Below, one piece after another: positions 1 through 11,994 of a stretch of DNA of 64,000 nt. The position numbers were made by a program, and so were the translations under genes. Below the pieces are notes generated by a model that was given only the letters and a program-made list of their open reading frames with translations, did not search any database and was not told the origin of the DNA. Source of the stretch: Pseudomonas kermanshahensis (GTDB lineage Bacteria; Pseudomonadota; Gammaproteobacteria; Pseudomonadales; Pseudomonadaceae); the NCBI RefSeq assembly GCF_014269205.2, contig NZ_JABWRY020000001.1, positions 5,194,001 to 5,258,000 on the forward strand, read 5' to 3'. Numbering within the stretch: the first letter of the stretch is position 1; each line of letters opens with the position of its first letter.

Positions 1-2
1 TT

Positions 3-257
3 CCCGGCGCGATCAACTTCGAGTGGACTGCCGGCATGGACCTCAATGACCACCTGCGCATCCGCCAGGACATCGCCGACGTCCTCGAAAAGCTGGGCAT
101 CACCCCCGACAAGGAAGTGATCACCCACTGCCAGACCCACCGCCGCTCCGGTTTCACCTACCTGGTGGCCAAATCCCTCGGCTACCCACGCGTCAAGGCC
201 TACGCCGGCTCGTGGAGCGAATGGGGCAACCACCCGGACACGCCTGTAGAAGTCTAA
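3..257 (+). CDS. Rhodanese-domain sulfurtransferase, C-terminal part (5' end outside window)
   Basis: The reading frame is open from the first bases of the window, so only the last 84 or so residues are present. They hold the second half of a rhodanese domain: the active-site loop HCQTHRRSG, whose Cys would carry the persulfide, followed by the usual tail with the G-S-W-x-E-W motif and a C-terminal Pro-Val-Glu-Val. Rhodaneses move sulfane sulfur from thiosulfate or another donor to an acceptor such as cyanide or a thiol. The stop lies 9 bp before the psd start, so the two genes are probably co-transcribed. Whether the missing part holds a second rhodanese domain cannot be seen. Confidence 0.9.
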   Translation, partial: PGAINFEWTAGMDLNDHLRIRQDIADVLEKLGITPDKEVITHCQTHRRSGFTYLVAKSLGYPRVKAYAGSWSEWGNHPDTPVEV

Positions 258-266
258 GGAACCTGC

Positions 267-1130
267 ATGAAATCCCGTTTGTTCATCATCAGCCAGTACC
301 TGCTGCCGCACCACCTGCTGTCGCGGCTGGCCGGCTGCATTGCCGAGTGCCGTGCACGCTGGTTCAAAAATGCCTTCACCGCCTGGTTTGCCAAGCGCTA
401 CCAGGTGAACATGTCCGAGGCCCTGGTCGAAGACCTGAGCGCTTACGAACACTTCAACGCCTTCTTCACCCGTGCCCTGAAGCCCGGCGCCCGTCCGCTG
501 GACGAAACGCCCGGTGCCATCCTGTGCCCGGCCGACGGCGCGGTCAGCCAGCTTGGCCCGATCGAGCACGGCCGCATCTTCCAGGCCAAGGGCCACGGCT
601 TCAGCGCGCAAGAGCTGCTGGGCGGCGATCCAGCCATGGCTGCGCCGTTCATGGGCGGTGAGTTTGCCACCATCTACCTGTCGCCGAAGGACTACCACCG
701 TGTGCACATGCCGCTGGCCGGCACCCTGCGCGAGATGGTGTACGTGCCGGGCCGCCTGTTCTCGGTGAACCAGACCACTGCAGAAAACGTCCCCGAGCTG
801 TTTGCCCGTAACGAGCGTGTGGTGTGCCTGTTCGACACCGAGCGTGGGCCGATGGCCGTGGTGCTGGTAGGTGCGATGATCGTCGCCTCGATCGAGACGG
901 TCTGGGCCGGTTTGGTAACCCCGCCCAAGCGTGAGCTGAAGACCTTCCGTTACGACGAAGGCAGCCGCGCGCCGATCCACTTGGAAAAAGGCGCCGAGCT
1001 GGGCCGCTTCAAACTGGGTTCGACCGCCATCGTGCTGTTCGGGCCAGAGCAGGTGAAGTGGGCAGAAAGCCTGGGTGCCGGTTCGGCGGTGCGCATGGGG
1101 CAGCTACTGGCAGCGCCTGCCGAAGCCTGA
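267..1130 (+). CDS. psd: Phosphatidylserine decarboxylase proenzyme
   Basis: Decarboxylates phosphatidylserine to phosphatidylethanolamine at the inner membrane, the last step of synthesis of the main phospholipid. The 287-residue protein has the family length for bacterial type I Psd. The self-cleavage motif L-G-S-T is at residues 250-253; cleavage between Gly251 and Ser252 gives the alpha chain with its pyruvoyl group. Asp90 (in PADG) and His147 (in RVHMP) sit where the catalytic triad partners of the E. coli enzyme are. The start is supported by AAGGA 6 bases upstream of the ATG. It follows the rhodanese gene closely and is followed by a REP pair, then convergent serB. Confidence 0.97.
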   Translation: MKSRLFIISQYLLPHHLLSRLAGCIAECRARWFKNAFTAWFAKRYQVNMSEALVEDLSAYEHFNAFFTRALKPGARPLDETPGAILCPADGAVSQLGPIEHGRIFQAKGHGFSAQELLGGDPAMAAPFMGGEFATIYLSPKDYHRVHMPLAGTLREMVYVPGRLFSVNQTTAENVPELFARNERVVCLFDTERGPMAVVLVGAMIVASIETVWAGLVTPPKRELKTFRYDEGSRAPIHLEKGAELGRFKLGSTAIVLFGPEQVKWAESLGAGSAVRMGQLLAAPAEA

Positions 1131-1152
1131 GGCCAGCAAGTACACATGCCCC

Positions 1153-1246
1153 TGCAGGAGCAGCCTTGTGCTGCGAAGAGGCCAGCGAAGACAGCTAAAT
1201 CTTCGCCGCTTCACCGGCCTCTTCGCAGCGCAAGGCTGCTCCTACA
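1153..1246. repeat. REP pair between psd and serB
   Basis: Two inverted arms, GGAGCAGCCTTGTGCTGCGA on the left and its near complement ending in CTGCTCCTACA on the right, separated by about 10 bases. This is the 'tgtaggagcagcc' REP family that recurs at 4097, 11613, 12484 and 26536. It lies between the 3' ends of two convergent genes, the usual place for such elements. Confidence 0.85.
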
Positions 1247-1281
1247 GAGATCAGGGCTGCAAAGCAGCCCCAAAACTCGAA

Positions 1282-2496
1282 TCAGCCGCGCGCGTCGCGG
1301 TCACGCAGCCCCAGCAGGTACAGCACACCGTCCAGCCCCAGGGTCGAAATCGCCTGCTTGGCCGATTGACGTACCAGCGGCTTGGCACGGAACGCCACGC
1401 CCAGGCCTGCCAAGGACAGCATCGGCAGGTCATTGGCACCATCACCCACGGCGATGGTCTGGTCCAGTTGCAAGCCCTCTTCGCTGGCCAACTGCTGCAG
1501 CAGCTCAGCCTTGCGCTGCGCATCGACGATAGGTTCAACGGCCACGCCAGTTACCTTGCCGTCGACCACTTCCAGCTCGTTGGCGAACACGTAATCGATG
1601 CCCAGGCGCGCCTGCACCTGTCGGGCGAAGTACGTAAAGCCACCCGACAGAATCGCAGTCTTGTAGCCCAGGCGCTTGAGCTCGGCGAACAGGTTCTCGG
1701 CACCTTCGGTCAGGCGCAGCGAGGCACCGATCTCATCCAGCACGCCCACGTCCAGGCCCTTGAGCAACGCCATGCGCTCTTTGAAGCTGGCGCGGAAGTC
1801 CAGCTCGCCGCGCATGGCCCGCTCAGTGATTGCAGCCACTTGCTCGCCGACGCCGGCGGCCTTGGCCAGTTCGTCAATGACCTCGGCCTCGATCAGCGTC
1901 GAGTCCATGTCGAACACCGCCAGGCGGCGGTTGCGACGGAACAAGTCGTCCTTCTGGAAGGCGATGTCGATGCTCAACGCTTCAGCCAGGGCGAAGAAGT
2001 CTGCACGCAAGGCCTGGGCATCGCTCGGCTCGCCGCGCACGGAAATCTCGACAGCCGCCTTGCCCTTCTCGGTGTCGGCATCCAGGCCCACACGGGCAGA
2101 CAGTCGCTCGATGCGCTCGATGGTCAGGCCGTACTGGCTGATGACCGCGCTGACCCGTTGCAGCTGCTCTGGGGTAATCTTGCGACTGAGCAGGGTGACG
2201 ATATGACGCGCCTCACCGTGGCCATCGGCCCAATGCTGGTAATCAGCCTCGGAAATCGGCGTGTAACGTGCCTGCAGATTGAGCTCATGGGCCTTGGCCT
2301 GCACGCTTTGCAGCAGGTTGGTGGCCACTTCGTTGTCCGGGATATCGACCAGAATGCCGAACGACAAGGTGCCGTGCATGACCGCCAGGCCGATGTCGAG
2401 GATGTTCACACCACCCTGCAGCAGGACGCCGGTGATGGCCGCGGTGAGACCGGGACGGTCTTCACCTGTGATGTTGATCAGGACGATTTCGCGCAA
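1282..2496 (-). CDS. serB: Phosphoserine phosphatase
   Basis: Hydrolyses phosphoserine to serine, the last step of serine synthesis. The N-terminal half holds two ACT-like regions (it opens REIVLINITGEDRPG), the C-terminal half a HAD phosphatase domain with DMDST at residues 196-200 (Asp196 nucleophile, Asp198 acid/base) and the later GDGANDLPM metal-binding motif. I chose the TTG start at 2496 (404 residues) because CGGAG stands 7-8 bases before it and the protein then begins at the expected (L/M)REIVL; an in-frame ATG 33 bases upstream, at 2529, has no ribosome site and adds residues unlike the family. It is convergent with psd and divergent from the YtjB-like gene. Confidence 0.95.
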   Translation of the reverse strand: MREIVLINITGEDRPGLTAAITGVLLQGGVNILDIGLAVMHGTLSFGILVDIPDNEVATNLLQSVQAKAHELNLQARYTPISEADYQHWADGHGEARHIVTLLSRKITPEQLQRVSAVISQYGLTIERIERLSARVGLDADTEKGKAAVEISVRGEPSDAQALRADFFALAEALSIDIAFQKDDLFRRNRRLAVFDMDSTLIEAEVIDELAKAAGVGEQVAAITERAMRGELDFRASFKERMALLKGLDVGVLDEIGASLRLTEGAENLFAELKRLGYKTAILSGGFTYFARQVQARLGIDYVFANELEVVDGKVTGVAVEPIVDAQRKAELLQQLASEEGLQLDQTIAVGDGANDLPMLSLAGLGVAFRAKPLVRQSAKQAISTLGLDGVLYLLGLRDRDARG

Positions 2497-2631
2497 GACC
2501 GGACTCCGACTTCGATGAAAAATGCGCATTCTACCGATTTTCCGTGACCATCGGGCGCGAACGATACTTTGCCGAAAAAACCGGGGTCGCTATACTGCCC
2601 CTCACTTTTATGCCATTAAGAGCCGAGCGCT

Positions 2632-4095
2632 GTGAACCGGCCCACCCCCGTCAAGCCAGACAACTTCTTCCTGATGATCTATCGTGCCCTGAGTCAACGT
2701 CGCGTCCCTCTGGCGCTGCGCATCGCCTTCACCAACATTTTCCTGGTGGCGCTGGCACTGGTCATCTATGCCTGCGTGATGGGCCTGCAGTTCAAGCAGG
2801 CCATGCACGAGCAGGCGGATGCGCTCGGCCAAAGCCTGACCACGCAGACGGCCACGTCGGCCACGGAGCTGTTGGTGTCCAACGACATCCTCAGCCTCAA
2901 CGTGCTGCTGGGTAACCTGGTGAAAAACCCATTGGTGGCCCATGCGGCGATCTACAGCGTGGACAACCGCATCCTTGCCGAAGCTGGCCAGCGCCCGCGC
3001 AACAGCCTGCTGGGCGAGGCCGAAGGCCTGTACCAGACCAAGATCACCTTCCAGGACGTCACCGCCGGGCAGCTGCGCATCAGCCTGGACATGGGCCAGT
3101 TCCAGCAGCCGATGTTGATCAGCCTTCACAGCATGGGCATCCTCGCCGCCATCCTGCTGGCCCTGGCACTGAGCTTGAGCCTGCGCCAGGCCCGCCATAT
3201 CACCCTGCCGCTGCTGCAACTGCGTGTCTGGCTGCGCGACCCGCACCCCTACACCCCGGCCACCGACCGTCAGGACGAGATCGGTGACATCGCCCGCCAG
3301 TTGCACACTCGCCTGGCCCCGCCGCCGCCACCAGAGCCAGAGCCAGAAGACGAGGACGACGAAGACACTTTCGAGCACCTGCACGAAGCCCCACCGGCCC
3401 CCAAGGCTGCCCCGCGCGCCAAGGTTGTCGCCCAGGCAGACGACGAGGACGATGAAGCCTTCGCCGGGTTGCTCGACAACGAGGACAGCGCCCCGAAGGC
3501 GGTGCCGTTCGAGTCTGACGAGCCGCAAAACAGTGCAGTGCTGGCCGTGCAGCTCGGCTCGCAAGAGCAATTGCGCCGCCTGCCGCGCACGCGCCTGACC
3601 GAGTTGCTGGAGCGCTACCGCGACTGCCTGGAGCATGCCGCCTCACTGTATGAGGGCGAAACCCACACGCTCAACGACGGCAGTACTCTGGTGCTGTTCC
3701 ACAGCCGCGACTGTGGCGAGGACTACCTGACCAATGCGATCTGCTGTGGCGAGCTGCTGCGCGCACTGGGCCATGCCTTGCAGATCGAAGTCGCGGACAG
3801 CGGCATTACCCTGCAACTGCAGCTGGGCCTGGCCCTGGGTAACGACCTGCACGGGCTGGAGCTTGTCGACCTGCTGATGGCTGAAAAAGCCCAGGATGCC
3901 CTGGCACTGTCGCAGCACAGCCGCAACCTGTTGCTGGTGGAGCGTCAGATCAGCGACGACGCACTGATTCGTCAGCGCGCGCGGATTCGCCCGATTGCCA
4001 GCCCAGAAGGCGCGTGCTGCGTGGAGCGGCTGATGGAGCCTTACCCGTCGATGCTGGAACGGCAACTGGCGCGGATGCACGAGCGTCGAGCCTGA
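2632..4095 (+). CDS. AhpA/YtjB-family inner-membrane protein
   Basis: 487 residues with a GTG start. There is a membrane segment at about 31-51, a periplasmic region of about 110 residues, a second membrane segment at about 165-185, a HAMP-like stretch, then an acidic and proline-rich linker at about 230-290 (runs of Pro followed by Glu/Asp), and a cytoplasmic domain to the end that resembles a degenerate nucleotide-cyclase fold. The gene is divergent from serB, as ytjB/smp is in E. coli, which supports the family call. The function is unknown; I see no complete cyclase active site. The linker length and composition would be worth comparing with relatives. Confidence 0.75.
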   Translation: MNRPTPVKPDNFFLMIYRALSQRRVPLALRIAFTNIFLVALALVIYACVMGLQFKQAMHEQADALGQSLTTQTATSATELLVSNDILSLNVLLGNLVKNPLVAHAAIYSVDNRILAEAGQRPRNSLLGEAEGLYQTKITFQDVTAGQLRISLDMGQFQQPMLISLHSMGILAAILLALALSLSLRQARHITLPLLQLRVWLRDPHPYTPATDRQDEIGDIARQLHTRLAPPPPPEPEPEDEDDEDTFEHLHEAPPAPKAAPRAKVVAQADDEDDEAFAGLLDNEDSAPKAVPFESDEPQNSAVLAVQLGSQEQLRRLPRTRLTELLERYRDCLEHAASLYEGETHTLNDGSTLVLFHSRDCGEDYLTNAICCGELLRALGHALQIEVADSGITLQLQLGLALGNDLHGLELVDLLMAEKAQDALALSQHSRNLLLVERQISDDALIRQRARIRPIASPEGACCVERLMEPYPSMLERQLARMHERRA

Positions 4096-4096
4096 T

Positions 4097-4190
4097 TGTA
4101 GGAGCAGCCTTGTGCTGCGAAGGGGCCGGCCCTAACAACAGAGATGCATTGCCAGCCCCGGCCTCTTCGCAGCGCAAGGCTGCTCCTACA
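4097..4190. repeat. REP pair
   Basis: Inverted arms TGTAGGAGCAGCCTTGTGCT and the complement ending in GCTGCTCCTACA. Same family as the element at 1153. It lies just before the bidirectional terminator at 4204. Confidence 0.85.
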
Positions 4191-4203
4191 GCGATCACCT
4201 AGC

Positions 4204-4245
4204 AGATACGAAAAAGCCCGCACATGTGCGGGCTTTTTCGTATCT
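4204..4245. terminator. Bidirectional rho-independent terminator
   Basis: A perfect 42-base palindrome with core AAAAAGCCCGCACATGTGC and its complement, giving a GC stem flanked by A and T runs on both strands. It serves the convergent YtjB-like gene (plus) and PqiC-like gene (minus). Confidence 0.92.
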
Positions 4246-4255
4246 GGCGGAACCA

Positions 4256-4969
4256 TCAGAACCGATAGACTTCCATATCGGTACGGATCGGCGAAGCCAT
4301 CGGGATCTTGGATTTCTCCGGCGCCTTCTTCACCTGTACCGGTGCAGCTGGCTTTTTCGGCGCTTCTTCGGCAATGGCAGGCTGATTGGCCAACGGTTTG
4401 ACCGCCGTGCTCAATTGTTCAGCCAGCTTTTGCAGCAATTGCCCTTGCGCCTGCACCTGCGACGCCTCGCTACCCTCGTGCTGCTGCTCGAGGTGAACGA
4501 TGCGGTTGTCGCGCACATGGCCACGACGGTCGAGCAGACGCCATTGGGCATCGAGAATCGCCGGCTGGTCCTTGCCAGAATCCAGGCGGGTAATCGACAG
4601 CAGGACTTGCACGTCCGGGCTGAAGCCAGCGGTTGCCGGTGCCAGGACCACGCGCTGGCTGTCCAGGCGCCAGGCCAGCTGGCGAACCAGCAACTGGTCA
4701 ATGTCCGACGAGAGGCTGCCCGCCCAACGACCGTCGGTCGCCGAACTCAGGCTGCCATCGGCCTGACGCTGCAGGAACGTCTCGCGTTGCAGGTAATCGG
4801 CAACCGACACCGGGCCGAGCACCACGGCCATGCCCGCGCTTTGCGACGGCTGGCCAGGATCACCGCTGTCGAGCTGGTACAAGGCAACCGGCTGATGCAT
4901 GCTGCATCCGCCCAGCCCCAAAAGGCCCGTCATCAACAGCGCAAATGGAAGGCGCAGAAGTTTCATCAT
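4256..4969 (-). CDS. PqiC/DUF330-family outer-membrane lipoprotein
   Basis: 237 residues with a lipoprotein signal peptide and lipobox L-G-G-C (Cys22), followed by the ABC-type auxiliary lipoprotein domain (PqiC/YmbA, DUF330). Relatives work with PqiA/PqiB MCE proteins in moving phospholipids between the membranes. No pqiA or pqiB gene lies beside it here, so its partner must be encoded elsewhere or it acts differently. The last 50 residues are rich in Lys, Pro and Ala, typical of a linker across periplasm or peptidoglycan. An ATG-ATG pair leaves the start uncertain by one codon. It ends just before the 4204 terminator. Confidence 0.8.
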   Translation of the reverse strand: MMKLLRLPFALLMTGLLGLGGCSMHQPVALYQLDSGDPGQPSQSAGMAVVLGPVSVADYLQRETFLQRQADGSLSSATDGRWAGSLSSDIDQLLVRQLAWRLDSQRVVLAPATAGFSPDVQVLLSITRLDSGKDQPAILDAQWRLLDRRGHVRDNRIVHLEQQHEGSEASQVQAQGQLLQKLAEQLSTAVKPLANQPAIAEEAPKKPAAPVQVKKAPEKSKIPMASPIRTDMEVYRF

Positions 4970-5139
4970 CCCATCCAGGCGGTCGCCACAGGCAGACCGC
5001 AGTGATACTCATGTAGATTCAATCGGGCACACGGCTACGCCGGCACCGCAGGGGCCATATCATCCGCGAAATAGCTGTCCGACTCCAGCATTTCTGCCTG
5101 GAACGGCGCTGAAATTGCCGTTCCAGACATTTCACCGGG

Positions 5140-7923
<2,784 letters not shown>

Positions 7924-7927
<4 letters not shown>

Positions 7928-8910
7928 GGCTTGGCGCTCCAGCCGCCGGCGGGTGCGTCAAAGCGCCAGACGATCGGGCGTGCCTCGCCATCGGCGCGCA
8001 CGCCATTGTTGTTGTCCAGGCCAATCCAGGCGCCTTTGGCATCGATTACCAGGGCTTCTGCCAGGCCGTACGGCTGATCGTACCGGCGCGATTCCACCAA
8101 CGCATCGGCGGCGAACGACCAGCAACGCTCGACCACGCCGCTGTCTGCGTCGCGGCGACAAATGCGGTAGGCGTTACGCTCAAGGGTGTACAGCTTGCCC
8201 TCGAACCAGGCCAGGTCGGCAAAATCACGCGACAGCGCCCGTGGGTTGGGCATCTGCGGCGGCTGCATCTCGACGCCAGCCTCGCTCAGCAGCACGCAAC
8301 TGCGCCCGCAGGTCCACACCGACTGCTGACGTTCGATCGCCACCACCCCCCGGCGCTCGCGCTCGGCGGCCAGCCAGATGCGGTCACCCGCCGGGTTGAT
8401 CGCCAGGCCTTCGAACAAGGCATTGAAGTTAAGCAGCATGCCACTGGCCCGCGCCTGCCGAACCATGGCCGGGTCGATCTTCAACCAGTCCGGCTCACCC
8501 TCGAGCGGGATGCGCAACACGCCAGCATGCGCCTCGCTGATCAGGTAGAGGCTACCGGCCTGGTCACAGGTGATGCCTTCGAAGTCCAGCTCGCCACCGC
8601 GCACATAGGACGCCGCCCAGTTGCGCGACTTCAGCCCCCACGGCAAGCCGCTCTCGGGTACGGGCGGCGGGGTGAAGGTCAGCGGTTGTGCACGCCACAC
8701 CGCGTTTTGCTGATCGAAGCGATAGACCCGGTCATCGTCACGGTCGGATACACCCCACAACGCACCCCGGCACTGCACCAACCCAGACAAGTTGCCGCCG
8801 CGCATACCCTCGACGGGGTATTCGGCAGTCATCTTCAACTGCGGCCAGTCGCCCGCCACACTCGGCAAGGTAACCAGGGCAAGGCAAGCGGCGAGAAACA
8901 GCCGAATCAA
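7924..8910 (-). CDS. Secreted esterase-like/phytase-like beta-propeller protein
   Basis: 328 residues with a TTG start overlapping the parE stop by 4 bp, and an N-terminal signal peptide ending near SVAG. The body has repeated stretches of the type F-E-G-I/L-A with acidic residues, as in the 'esterase-like activity of phytase' family (a beta-propeller). Family members are predicted periplasmic or secreted phosphatase/esterase-like proteins; the natural substrate is not known. Coupling to parE by overlap is conserved-looking but gives no functional hint. Confidence 0.75.
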
Positions 8911-10811
8911 ACCATGACCTCGGCAAGGTTACCTTTGGTTTCCAGCCAGCTCTTGCGGTCGCCGGCGCGCTTCTTGGCCAGCAGTTTGTCCATCAGCTCG
9001 CAGGTGGCCTGCACATCGTCCAGCGTCAGCTGCACCAGCCGCCGGGTGTTCGGGTCCATGGTGGTTTCGCGCAGCTGTGGCGGGTTCATTTCACCCAGCC
9101 CCTTGAATCGCGTGACTTGCGGCTTGCCGCGCTTCTTCTCGGCTACGAGGCGATCGAGGATGCCGTCGCGCTCGGCTTCGTCCAGGGCGTAGTAAATTTC
9201 CTTGCCGAGGTCGATGCGGTACAGCGGCGGCATGGCCACGTAGACATGGCCGGCCTCTACCAGTGGGCGGAAATGCTGCACGAACAGTGCGCACAGCAGC
9301 GTTGCAATGTGCAAGCCGTCGGAGTCGGCGTCGGCGAGAATGCAGATTTTGCCGTAGCGCAGTTGCGAGAGGTCGGCAGCCCCCGGGTCGACGCCGATGG
9401 CCACGGCAATGTTGTGCACTTCCTGGCTGGCCAGGACTTCGCCACCGTCCACTTCCCAGGTGTTGAGGATCTTCCCGCGTAGCGGCAGGATCGCCTGGAA
9501 CTCTTTATCCCGCGCCTGCTTGGCCGATCCACCGGCAGAGTCACCCTCGACCAGGAACAGCTCGGCGCGCATCGGGTCCTGGCCTGCGCAATCCGCCAGT
9601 TTGCCCGGCAGCGCCGGGCCTTGGGTGATGCGCTTGCGTTCGACCTTCTTGCTGGCCTTGAGACGACGACCGGCGTTGCTGATGGCCAGTTCAGCCAGTT
9701 GCATGCCCAGCTCGGGGTGGGCGTTGAGCCACAGGCTGAATGCGTCCTTGACCACGCCGGAAACGAAGGCGGCCGCCTCACGGGACGACAGGCGCTCTTT
9801 GGTCTGCCCGGAGAACTGCGGCTCCTGCATCTTCATCGACAGCACGAAGGTGATGCGTTCCCAGACGTCTTCAGGCGCCAGCTTGACCCCGCGGGGCAGC
9901 AAGTTGCGGAACTCGCAGAACTCGCGCATGGCATCCAGCAGGCCTTGGCGCAGGCCGTTGACATGGGTCCCGCCCTGGGCGGTGGGGATCAGGTTGACGT
10001 AGCTTTCCTGAACGCTGTCGCCGCCTTCAGGCAGCCACAGCAAGGCCCAGTCCACGGCCTCCTTGTTACCGGCCAGGCTGCCGCAGAACGGCTCGTCGGG
10101 CAGGCGCAAGTACTCGCTGACCGAGTCGACCAGGTAGGAACGCAGGCCATCCTCGTAGTGCCACTCGACCTTCTCGCCGCTGCCTTTGTCCTCGAAGCTG
10201 ACCAGCAGGCCCGGGCACAGCACGGCCTTGGCCTTGAGTACGTGCTTGAGGCGGCTGATGGAGAATTTTGGCGAATCGAAGTACTTCGGGTCGGGGCTGA
10301 AGTACACGCTGGTGCCGGTGTTGCGCTTGCCGACCGAGCCCACCACTTCCAGTTCGCTGGCCTTGAAGCCATCGGCGAAGGTCATCTGGTACTCGTTGCC
10401 GTCACGCTTGACGCGCACGCGCACCTGGGTCGACAGGGCGTTGACCACCGAAATACCCACGCCGTGCAGGCCCCCGGAGAACTGGTAGTTCTTGTTGGAG
10501 AACTTGCCACCGGCGTGCAGCTTGGTCAGGATCAGCTCGACCCCGGACACGCCTTCTTCGGGGTGAATGTCCACCGGCATGCCGCGGCCATCGTCGCTGA
10601 CTTCCAGCGAGTGGTCGGCGTGAAGGATGACCTGCACCGAACGGGCGTGACCGGCCAGGGCTTCGTCGACACTGTTGTCGATGACTTCCTGGGCCAAGTG
10701 GTTCGGTCGGCTGGTGTCGGTGTACATGCCCGGTCGCTTGCGGACCGGATCAAGGCCCGAGAGGACTTCGATGGCGTCTGCGTTATAGGCGCTAGCGCTG
10801 GGATTGGCCAT
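8907..10811 (-). CDS. parE: DNA topoisomerase IV subunit B
   Basis: ATPase subunit of topoisomerase IV. The 634-residue protein has the GHKL ATP-binding domain (NSVDEALAGH N-box, later DGRGMPVDIH and GGLHGVGISV) and the Toprim segment EGDSAGGSAKQARDK, then PLRGKILN. The length is normal. A partial second copy of its 5' end lies at 11995-12185. It starts 48 bp after the yqiA stop and overlaps the phytase-like gene. Confidence 0.97.
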   Translation of the reverse strand: MANPSASAYNADAIEVLSGLDPVRKRPGMYTDTSRPNHLAQEVIDNSVDEALAGHARSVQVILHADHSLEVSDDGRGMPVDIHPEEGVSGVELILTKLHAGGKFSNKNYQFSGGLHGVGISVVNALSTQVRVRVKRDGNEYQMTFADGFKASELEVVGSVGKRNTGTSVYFSPDPKYFDSPKFSISRLKHVLKAKAVLCPGLLVSFEDKGSGEKVEWHYEDGLRSYLVDSVSEYLRLPDEPFCGSLAGNKEAVDWALLWLPEGGDSVQESYVNLIPTAQGGTHVNGLRQGLLDAMREFCEFRNLLPRGVKLAPEDVWERITFVLSMKMQEPQFSGQTKERLSSREAAAFVSGVVKDAFSLWLNAHPELGMQLAELAISNAGRRLKASKKVERKRITQGPALPGKLADCAGQDPMRAELFLVEGDSAGGSAKQARDKEFQAILPLRGKILNTWEVDGGEVLASQEVHNIAVAIGVDPGAADLSQLRYGKICILADADSDGLHIATLLCALFVQHFRPLVEAGHVYVAMPPLYRIDLGKEIYYALDEAERDGILDRLVAEKKRGKPQVTRFKGLGEMNPPQLRETTMDPNTRRLVQLTLDDVQATCELMDKLLAKKRAGDRKSWLETKGNLAEVMV

Positions 10812-10859
10812 GGGGTCTCGTCGTCAGTCAGGTGAATGCAAAAGTGCTGGGTACAAAGC

Positions 10860-11468
10860 TCAGAGCACGGAAAAGTCGAGCGCCGCATAAGCGCCCGGGG
10901 CAATCCCGGCAAAGGCCAGCAGTGCCGGCAGGCGCTCGACAAAGCCCTGGAAGCTGTGCTCGCCACCGGCCTGGATGCGCAATGCGCACGCTCGGTAATA
11001 GCGCTCGGCGTGGCGATAATCCAAGGTTTCGTCAGCGGTCTGCAACCACACTTGGTAGCGGTTGGCATCCTCGGGGGCTGGCACTTCCAGCTCGGCCAGG
11101 GCCTGCACGTGATCGTGGGTCAGTTCCCAGGCCTCATCGGTGTAGAGGTTGCGCTGGGTGCCCAGGTAGCCATCGAACAACCGGTGGGGTGCCACCGCTG
11201 GGTTGATCAGCAAGGCCTTGAGGCCGTGGCGCTCTGCCAGATAGGTGGCATAGTAGCCGCCGAGCGAACTGCCGACCAGCAAGGGCGCACCCAGTTCGGC
11301 GATGGCGCCCTGCAATTGGGCGATGGCCTGGCGTGGGTGATGGTGCAACGCCGGCACACGCAATTGGTCGGACAAGCCCAACTGCTGCATGACTGCCTCG
11401 AGCTGGCGCGCCTTCTTGGACAGCGGCGAGCTGTTGAAGCCATGGATATAGAGGATGGAACCCGACAT
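10860..11468 (-). CDS. yqiA: YqiA-family alpha/beta-hydrolase esterase
   Basis: 202 residues from the ATG at 11468, which has a GGGGG ribosome site; a longer open frame runs to 11651 but covers the REP segment and is not supported. The fold is a small alpha/beta hydrolase: oxyanion-type YIHGFNSSP near the N-terminus, nucleophile Ser68 in VGSSLGGYY, a likely acidic residue in TADETLDY and the terminal His in GGEHSF. E. coli YqiA has esterase activity on short acyl esters and its gene also sits between cpdA and parE. A fragment of its 3' end is repeated at 12234-12405. Confidence 0.92.
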   Translation of the reverse strand: MSGSILYIHGFNSSPLSKKARQLEAVMQQLGLSDQLRVPALHHHPRQAIAQLQGAIAELGAPLLVGSSLGGYYATYLAERHGLKALLINPAVAPHRLFDGYLGTQRNLYTDEAWELTHDHVQALAELEVPAPEDANRYQVWLQTADETLDYRHAERYYRACALRIQAGGEHSFQGFVERLPALLAFAGIAPGAYAALDFSVL

Positions 11469-11534
11469 GCTGCCCCCGGAATCTGCGGCTTCGCGCCCTT
11501 GTTGCGGGCGCAGGGACGCGCAGTGTAGCGCGTT

Positions 11535-11717
11535 CGCCGGGTTTTGACGCAGTGAGGGGGATTTCGCAACACTTTCTTCAGGCACTTGCGGGCATTCAAG
11601 GGGCGCTTTCCGTGTAGGAGCAGCCTCGTGCTGCGAAGAGGCCGGTGGCAAGAATCAAGATCGGCGTTTTTGCAGCTGGCCTCTTCGCAGCACAAGGCTG
11701 CTCCTACAAGGAAGATG
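11535..11717. repeat. 183-bp intergenic direct repeat, left copy
   Basis: Matches 12406-12588 with 2 differences in 183 bases by hand count. It starts at CGCCGGGTTTTGACGCAG and ends at GAAGATG. It contains one complete REP pair (11613-11708). This copy is directly upstream of yqiA; the other is directly downstream of the intact cpdA gene. Confidence 0.93.
11613..11708. repeat. REP pair (left copy of duplicated pair)
   Basis: Arms TGTAGGAGCAGCCTCGTGCT and the complement ending GCTGCTCCTACA. Same family as the element at 1153; duplicated at 12484. Confidence 0.88.
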
Positions 11718-11994
11718 AAGCCAGGCTGCTCTTCGCTCACCTTGAAGTCCTCGCTTTGCGCCGCGAACTGAATGCAGGTCGACGGCGTGGCTATCAAGCG
11801 CAACCCCTCGCGCAGTTCATCCCACGTCTGGTGGATATGCCCCCAGAGCAGTCCGCGCACCTGTGGATAACGTTCGACGATGGCAAACAACGCCTGGGCA
11901 TTGCGAAGCCGATGTCCACCGGCTGATGGTTCAAGCGCGGCCAGTTGGTCGCCTTCCAGAAAACCGTGGGTAGCACCGTGCACAGCCGTGTTGA
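11718..11994 (-). pseudogene. cpdA fragment with internal deletions
   Basis: Corresponds to an internal part of the intact cpdA gene (12703-13043) but has lost about 60-70 bases in two places, one around the HHQP metal motif region. It lacks the true 3' end and the 5' third. It begins where the 183-bp repeat ends and runs directly into the parE fragment, so it is part of a decayed tandem duplication. It cannot encode a working phosphodiesterase. Confidence 0.88.
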
